Assembly (NCBI GenBank): GCA_039545355.1
Contig: BCJJ01000006.1
Span: 1,521,686-1,585,685 of the forward strand
Length of the DNA stretch: 64,000 nucleotides
Direction of reading: 5' to 3'
Source of the DNA: Trichosporon coremiiforme
Lineage: Eukaryota; Basidiomycota; Tremellomycetes; Trichosporonales; Trichosporonaceae
How positions within the stretch are numbered: position 1 is the first letter of the stretch; each line of letters opens with the position of its first letter. Made by a program: the position numbers and the translations under genes. The notes under the pieces are model-generated. The model was not told the DNA's origin, searched no databases, and worked only from the letters and a program-made list of their open reading frames with translations. Shown piece after piece: positions 58,801 to 64,000 of the stretch.

Positions 58801-60318
58801 AGGTTACAGGCACAGGGAACTCAACTAATCTACAGCAACCCATCTGCGACCGGCGGCAACGCGAGCAGCAGGGAGCCAACACTGGCTGACAGAGCTCAGC
58901 CTTCTCAGACAGCCAGCGGTAGAGCGCCACCCACAGTTCGCCCCGATGATCTATCGAGCATCGCCGAAGAGTCTCTCCGCGCCGCATCATCGCTTCCTTC
59001 TGCATCCAGGGCAACGCCCATGGTCCCTCCTCCATCGACCCGTCTCGCGCAAGCCAGTCCTGTCCCTTTGCTGAAGCCGCAACAGACTGGGGTCTCGACC
59101 AGGAGCCGTCTTCCTTCTTTCGTTCCCTTGAAGCACCCATCCGCTGCGAGCCTGCATGTGCAAACGCCAGGCATCCAGCCTCAGCTCACCGATGTCCATC
59201 CTCAGCTCACTGGCCTGCAACCAGGGGCCTCGGGAGTTCAACCCCAGCGCACGGAGGTCCTGCAGCCTCCAACTACCGGGCTACGGCCACAACCAAGTAA
59301 CGGTACCATGCGACCCCAGCCCACTGGTAACCGACCTCAGCCAACTGGTCCCCAGCCGCAGGTCACGGATACCGCAATGCCTAGTCCTCCTCCAGGTCTT
59401 CCACCGCAGCGCACCGGTCTCCAACCGCATCCTACGGGAATACCACTACAGCCTCAGCGAACGGGTGACTCGACGTTTCAGCTTCCATCGGCGATGAGGG
59501 TGCAGAAGACTGGAGCCAGCTTGTACCCGAATATCACCGGCGTTGCAACGACCGCGCTCCGCCCAACCGCGACTGGTGTTCGCTCGCCCGCGCCTCCCAT
59601 GCTGTCACAGGCGGCGAGCTTATCTGACCGGCCCCCCCTGGTAACATCACCAGTCCCCGCTCCCTCGCAGCGCTCTGGATCTATCCTCTTGAACCGGGGT
59701 CCGCCCCAGCCTGTGCCTGCAGAGTACACCGGCCCCGTTCATCTGCAGCCGACGGAGAAGCGGCCCACGCCGTTCCTTCAGAAGCCACCGGGGGCTATGC
59801 CGCCTGTACAGCCGCAGCGAACCGGTCCGCGCCGCCCAATGAGCATGTACGCGGGCACGCCCGCCCCGCATCTGGGCATGCCCATGCCGCCGATGCTCGG
59901 AGCGTGGGCACCGTCGACGCCCATGCCGTTGGGCCCGAGCAAGACCGGACCGGGGCGTGAGCCGTCCCCACTGCAGGCAGCACGGACAGGTTGGGCTCCA
60001 GGACCTGAGCGCCGGCGCTCGCGTGAGAACATGTGGACGCAGCCGATGGAGCACCACCGCACGCTGAGCGATAACCGGTTCGACAACTGGCACGCCTCGC
60101 ACGCTGCCGCGCGCTCCGCACGCTCGGGGCAGGGACTCGGACCCGGATTCGGCCCGCCGACACCGCTTGGGGCACGGGGAGGGCACGGAAACAGCCTGCA
60201 GCTGACGGGCGTGCCGCCGCATGAGCGACACCGGTCCGTGTCGATCGCCCCCTCACATCCTGATGTGATTAGACGCCGAAGCGAACGCGGCGAACGCAGA
60301 CTGCATGCTAACGTCTAA
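55811..60318 (+). CDS. Coiled-coil protein with LxxQxTG repeats, interrupted by in-frame TAG
   Basis: Exons 55811-55839, 55921-56850, 56894-57589, 57622-57694 and 57728-58138 give 712 aa to a TAG at 58136-58138. The same frame then continues 58139-58797 and 58836-60318 for 713 more residues, across a well-formed 38-nt intron. I do not recognise the family. N-terminal half: EALQKRLHLYDDISFQKSL, a conserved-looking block with YNSITIPLGDVPPVFYKKIS, and a Glu/Lys/Arg coiled coil (about 500-640, with KKVGEIERQRQLKRLESEV). C-terminal half: Ser/Pro-rich with about ten [LIVM]xxQxTG heptads, the known target of Ark1/Prk1 actin-regulating kinases in Pan1, Sla1 and Scd5. This suggests an endocytic or cortical actin role (inference). 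No intron with the usual signals spans the TAG. An N lies at 56587 in an atypical AT-rich patch. The gene could be read as two parts, a readthrough gene, or a mutated gene. Confidence 0.7.
58136..58138 (+). other. In-frame amber codon inside the coiled-coil gene
   Basis: TAT-TAG-CGG within the otherwise open frame. One base change would make it CAG (Gln), which would read LPSYQRSQVAE. The only splice alternative that keeps the frame is a 135-nt intron (58038-58172) with a weak GTGCTG donor and CTGAAC branch site. Confidence 0.85.
59071..60210 (+). repeat. Dispersed LxxQxTG heptad repeats
   Basis: Copies include LKPQQTG (59071-59091), VHPQLTG, MRPQPTG, LPPQRTG, LQPQRTG, MRVQKTG, LYPNITG, VQPQRTG and LGPSKTG, plus degenerate forms such as LQPPTTG and LQAARTG. 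Spacing is irregular. The pattern matches the phosphorylation site of Ark/Prk kinases in yeast endocytic adaptors. All copies lie downstream of the TAG at 58136. Confidence 0.8.
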
Positions 60319-63300
60319 GAGGCGAGAGAAGACGGGCGAGATGCTGCGGGGCCTAGCGACCAGGCTCAAGTGGCTATGAGGTGAGTTACTGTACCTTCGC
60401 CAGTAGCTGATGCGTAAGCGAGTGTCTCAAAGGTCCCGCCACAGTACGAGACACTGTGAGCTCATCCGTTACCTTGGCATGCTGACCAGCAGTGCCGTGC
60501 ATCGATCGGGAACGTTCCGTAAGCTTGTTTAAAGGGGTTCCAGCGTTGTCGAAGAAGTAGCGTCACCTTGCGTTGGTTGCTGGAGACATTGGCTAAGTCC
60601 CAATGAGACCTTGAAGCGTTAAATTGTAAGCTCTCTGCCTTCGATCGACTGAGCTGACGGACAGTCTATGTCGATTATATGCACGCAGTCTCTTTTGGAA
60701 CAGGTCGGAACGCGCTGCGAGTTCCTGGAGGTCGCGCAAGCGTTAGCAGGCTACTGGAATAGCCACCTCGCTTGGGTGTTCGGTCAGCATGGGCTTGGCA
60801 TGGTGGTGCGGACAGGTTCGTTGCGTCATATCTCATGTCGCCCGATTTCGACACTTCGGGTTCCAGAACTCGCTTCCTGCTCTGGCCGATCCGCGACAGC
60901 CTGTCTGAGCGTATGTCTCGCATAGCCCTCCAGCCGAATTAGGGAGATCGCCCAGAAAGTGGAGCGGAGCCGACAGTCGATGTGTGTCGGGAGACTATGC
61001 TGTTCAGGTGAAGACAATCAGGAGGCACAGTCGCCACAGATGTCATTCGCACCGAGGGCTGAGGGTTTGAGAGGGATGACGGCCGGTGATCGGACTTTTA
61101 CCTGGCCGGAACGTCGGTCCGGCCGATCTTCGTCCGCCTTACCACCCTAGCTGTAGACAGTCCGGCCCCTCTCTCGCCGGGGCGACGCGGCCGCACAGCT
61201 CTTACATTGATGAGCGACAGCTCGCGTTCAGAACGCGAGGACGCGAGGTACACGAGGCCGTTACGCTACCCGCAGCACTCGTCCTGACGAGTATGACACC
61301 GGCCATGAAGACGGTTTTCAGATGTCTGTCCAGTGACCTCAAGAGATCGGTACCTCAAACGCTCCCCCATGCGGGCTCCGCCTGCCTCGGTACTGGATCA
61401 AGCTGGATCAAGCGGGTTCCCTCACACCCTGCCTGGCCTAGGAACAGTGTCTGGATCGTCGCGTGGGCATGTGATGACACCTCAGAGCCTGATACCGCCG
61501 GCTACTTGATCCGGGTCGCATGTCATTCCAGGCCTCATCATGACACTGCAGCGTTCTCACGGAGCCGAGAGGTAGAAAGCTGTTCTTTTCATAAAAGTGC
61601 TCATGCATGACGGTCAGCCACGAGCCACGGGGCACAGCGGGCACCAGCCACAAGGTGCAGATCTGCCGCAGATCTGCACCGCTCTGAAGTCTGGAAGCCG
61701 GGACGGAACGACGGACGAATGGGCGCATCGACGTATGCTGCGGCCGCTGCGGCTTCGGAGTGGTCGCTTCCTTGTTTTCCAAAATCCAAAACGCGCCAAC
61801 ACGGCCGTCTTCCTTTGTATCCATTGTTCGTCGCGGAAAACACCGAAGCTCGGAACCACTTAGCGAAAGGCAGCACGCCACGCCCACCACCTGCAGGTGC
61901 AAAGAGGCATGCTCTCCTGCTGCAGGCTGCCGATGTGACTGGCCGTGATAAACAGGGCTTCGTGAGCGGTGCCGTACTCAGGTAGTAGAGTTTACGCGTA
62001 TCCCTGTGAGGCATTACAGCACATGCTTCCACCCGCGCGTTCAGCAGACCGATCAGACCGAAGCCCCGCAGTCAGCAGTCAGGCCGCATGTCCCGCAACG
62101 GCCGTAAAGCGAAACATGTTCGGCGACCAGTTGATGCCAGCCTGGCTCTGGCTCTGGCCCCCTTTGTTCCCTAGTTCTTTTGCCAGGATCTGAAGTAGGA
62201 ATTGAGGAATCCGACCTGCATTCGAACAGCAAAAATTCGATGAAGAACCAGGGTCGCTGCAAGGGCCCACCTGGCTCAGCGCGGGGAACGACGAGGCCCA
62301 ACTAGGATCCAGGGACAACGGTGGTGGCAGGCCAGGGTCCGAGCACATATCGGAGTGCAAGCGACGTCATCTCGGCTCACTGCGTCCGTCCTGGAACTTG
62401 CAGCATGTGGGCTACTACCAATGTTCCACTGTAATCATCCAAATGTGTAGGCCGGAGGATACACTATGCAATGACTAGTCCCGATTGAAAGCGGATGCCA
62501 GCCAGCCGAAAACAAAGCATTAGGGTTTGGCGACTCAAGGCACAATCTTCGCTTGCTCGCAGCAGTTGATGACTCTCCGGCCTGCGTAGCCTTACTTCAC
62601 CACCAGCCTGGACAATGTGGTCCGGTGTATCGGGCCCCGTCTGACCGACTGGCCGTCTGGCCGTCTGGCCCGAGTCGTTGACCGCGTGCCCGCGTTGCAC
62701 TGTTAATGTCACACTCGGCCTCTCGACAACCATCGACCGACTTCGAATCCACCCGCACCAGCACACACAGTCACACACTGACCCCCTGTGTCCGACCTGA
62801 CGACACCGAACACAAAACTTGCATTCTCCCATTCCATCCTCACTCAACGATCAGCCGTACACACATACCCAAGCACAGCGAGCGACAAACTTAGCGCTCG
62901 GTGCATCACGCAACAACAGCGTCAAACAGATCTCAAACACACTGGCAAAGGCCGGCCGCAAGCGCGCACACAACGACGCCGCACTCAGCGACGCAAGGGT
63001 CCACTGCTGAATTCATTCATGTCCTACCGCCCACGGGCGACTCACCCCTGGCCCTTGCCTTGACATTTGCCCATTCCCGTTTTCATCAAGTTCAAATATA
63101 TCGATCCACTCGTGCTTGCGACTTGCACTTCTTGCTTGCACAAACACATCTCTACGGCTGCTCGCACCACCACATTCCGACACAACTGCGAACAACGCAC
63201 TGAACGACGACCGCAGCGACGCCCTTCGACATCGCAACAGCGCCCACCGTACCGTCCATTGTTCGGGATCAACCTACCTGGTCCCACTCGGTCCCCTCTT

Positions 63301-63464
63301 GCGCCGTCTGCGCACATCACACCTCGGCTTTATCCCTGGCTTCCTGGGTGCTCCTGGACAGCTCCCACTGGGCACCGCTGCCTCCGCCGACCTCGTCGCC
63401 CCCATCGCTATAGCCAGGCAACACCCGAGCTCCTCTCCACTGCATTCGCAACATTGCTGAAAGC
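60319..63464. other. 3.1-kb gene-free interval
   Basis: No supported gene. The last 0.8 kb (about 62700-63464) is rich in C and A on the + strand with many ACACAC and CATC motifs, as in other 5' leaders here, and should be the promoter and leader of the gene at 63465. A short tandem repeat GCTGGATCAAGC occurs near 61390. Confidence 0.5.
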
Positions 63465-64000
63465 ATGCCGCTGTTCAAGCACCAGCACCGGGACTCGCGC
63501 GTAGAGCCGGCGCCTGTCGCAAAGCTGCGGAATCTGCTCGAGCCCAACCGACTGTTCAACCGGCGGTCGATCGCCGACCTCACCGATGCCCGCAGCCGCT
63601 CATCTTCCCCACATTCGCTGCGAGCTGCGGACGAAAGCGTCGTGCAGCGAGTCAAGATCCCCATCAACGGAGACGCACCTGCGCACTCCGCCCCGCATGT
63701 GAACGAGGTGAACGGACTCGACCTGAACGCTCTCGACCTGACGCTGAAGCCGACGCCGCCGACGCCAGAAGACGCCCGCTCCATCTCACCGCCCGCCGAC
63801 GCTAGCACGCCGAGCACCGCCGCGGGCTCTACGGCGGCGCCGAGTTTCGGTGCCGCCAACTACCACTTGACCCCACCCCGCTCACCGACCGACGCAGCCG
63901 ACGCAGGCGCCGCCGTGCCTAGCCACGACAGACCGGTCCAGAACGGCGTCACAGCGCTCGCACATGGCTCCGATGGTCCGGAGCGAACGTTCGGTGCGCT
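63465..64000 (+). CDS. Uncharacterised protein, N-terminal part only (cut by window edge)
   Basis: A frame opens at ATG 63465 and runs without a stop to the end of the window (178 codons). Start region MPLFKHQHRDSRVEPAPVAK is followed by LRNLLEPNRLFNRRSIADLT, a basic helical block, then Ser/Pro/Ala-rich sequence with SP and TP pairs (SPPADASTPSTAAG, HLTPPRSPTDAAD). Codon use is strongly biased to G or C at third positions, so I am confident that it is coding. Disordered N termini of this style are common in fungal kinases and signalling proteins, but no domain is visible before the cut, so I give no function. Confidence 0.75.
   Translation, partial: MPLFKHQHRDSRVEPAPVAKLRNLLEPNRLFNRRSIADLTDARSRSSSPHSLRAADESVVQRVKIPINGDAPAHSAPHVNEVNGLDLNALDLTLKPTPPTPEDARSISPPADASTPSTAAGSTAAPSFGAANYHLTPPRSPTDAADAGAAVPSHDRPVQNGVTALAHGSDGPERTFGA

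Overview
The window is nuclear DNA from a basidiomycete yeast-like fungus. The best fit is a tremellomycete of the Trichosporonales type, although the order is an inference. Three things point that way: split, intron-dense eukaryotic genes; the mix of conserved fungal orthologues; and very compact introns, many only 33 to 45 nt, that end in a CTGAC/CTAAC branch site only a few bases before the AG. Exon structures below were joined by hand and all keep the reading frame.

Layout. 1-9.5 kb: an ERT1/AcuK-like Zn-cluster PAS transcription factor (2882-4926, +), an intron-containing tRNA-Lys(CTT) (5818-5906, +) and a small secreted ricin-B-type lectin (6156-7000, -). 9.4-19.4 kb: a DUF2415/WD40 protein (+), the DNA polymerase zeta catalytic subunit REV3 (-) and a nitrilase of the NIT1 type (+). 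19.4-28.6 kb: one large uncharacterised acidic protein (23843-25429, +) between gene-free stretches of 3 to 4.5 kb. 28.5-37 kb is dense: mitochondrial RSM10 (+), alpha-SNAP SEC17 (-), the U2AF small subunit (+), PTH2 (-), NAA50 (+) and a polyQ Myb/SANT-like factor (-). 37-46.7 kb is almost gene-free; it holds a G44 homopolymer and one small Ser/Pro-rich gene (43401-43931, -). 46.7-60.3 kb: CDC27/APC3 (-), RER1 (+), ARPC5 (-), a WBP11-like splicing protein (+), a signal-peptide ureohydrolase (+) and a long coiled-coil protein (+). The 3' edge cuts a further gene that starts at 63465.

Most genes are single-copy housekeeping functions (DNA lesion bypass, mitosis, splicing, ER-Golgi traffic, actin nucleation, translation quality control). 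They often sit in divergent pairs with roughly 200-460 bp of shared upstream DNA and convergent pairs only about 85-380 bp apart. I see no operon-like pathway, cluster, transposon or CRISPR.

Most unusual signal. In three genes (TAG at 25427, at 34719-34717 on the minus strand, and at 58136) the stop is an amber codon followed in the same frame by a long coding-like reading frame. The clearest is 58136. There the frame runs on for 713 codons, crosses a well-formed intron and carries about ten LxxQxTG repeats, which match known Ark1/Prk1 kinase sites of endocytic proteins. Readthrough, unrecognised introns, point mutation and sequence error all remain possible. Other points of interest are an 11-nt micro-exon, a 279-nt stop-free intron in CDC27, and an N next to an atypical AT-rich patch inside a coding region.
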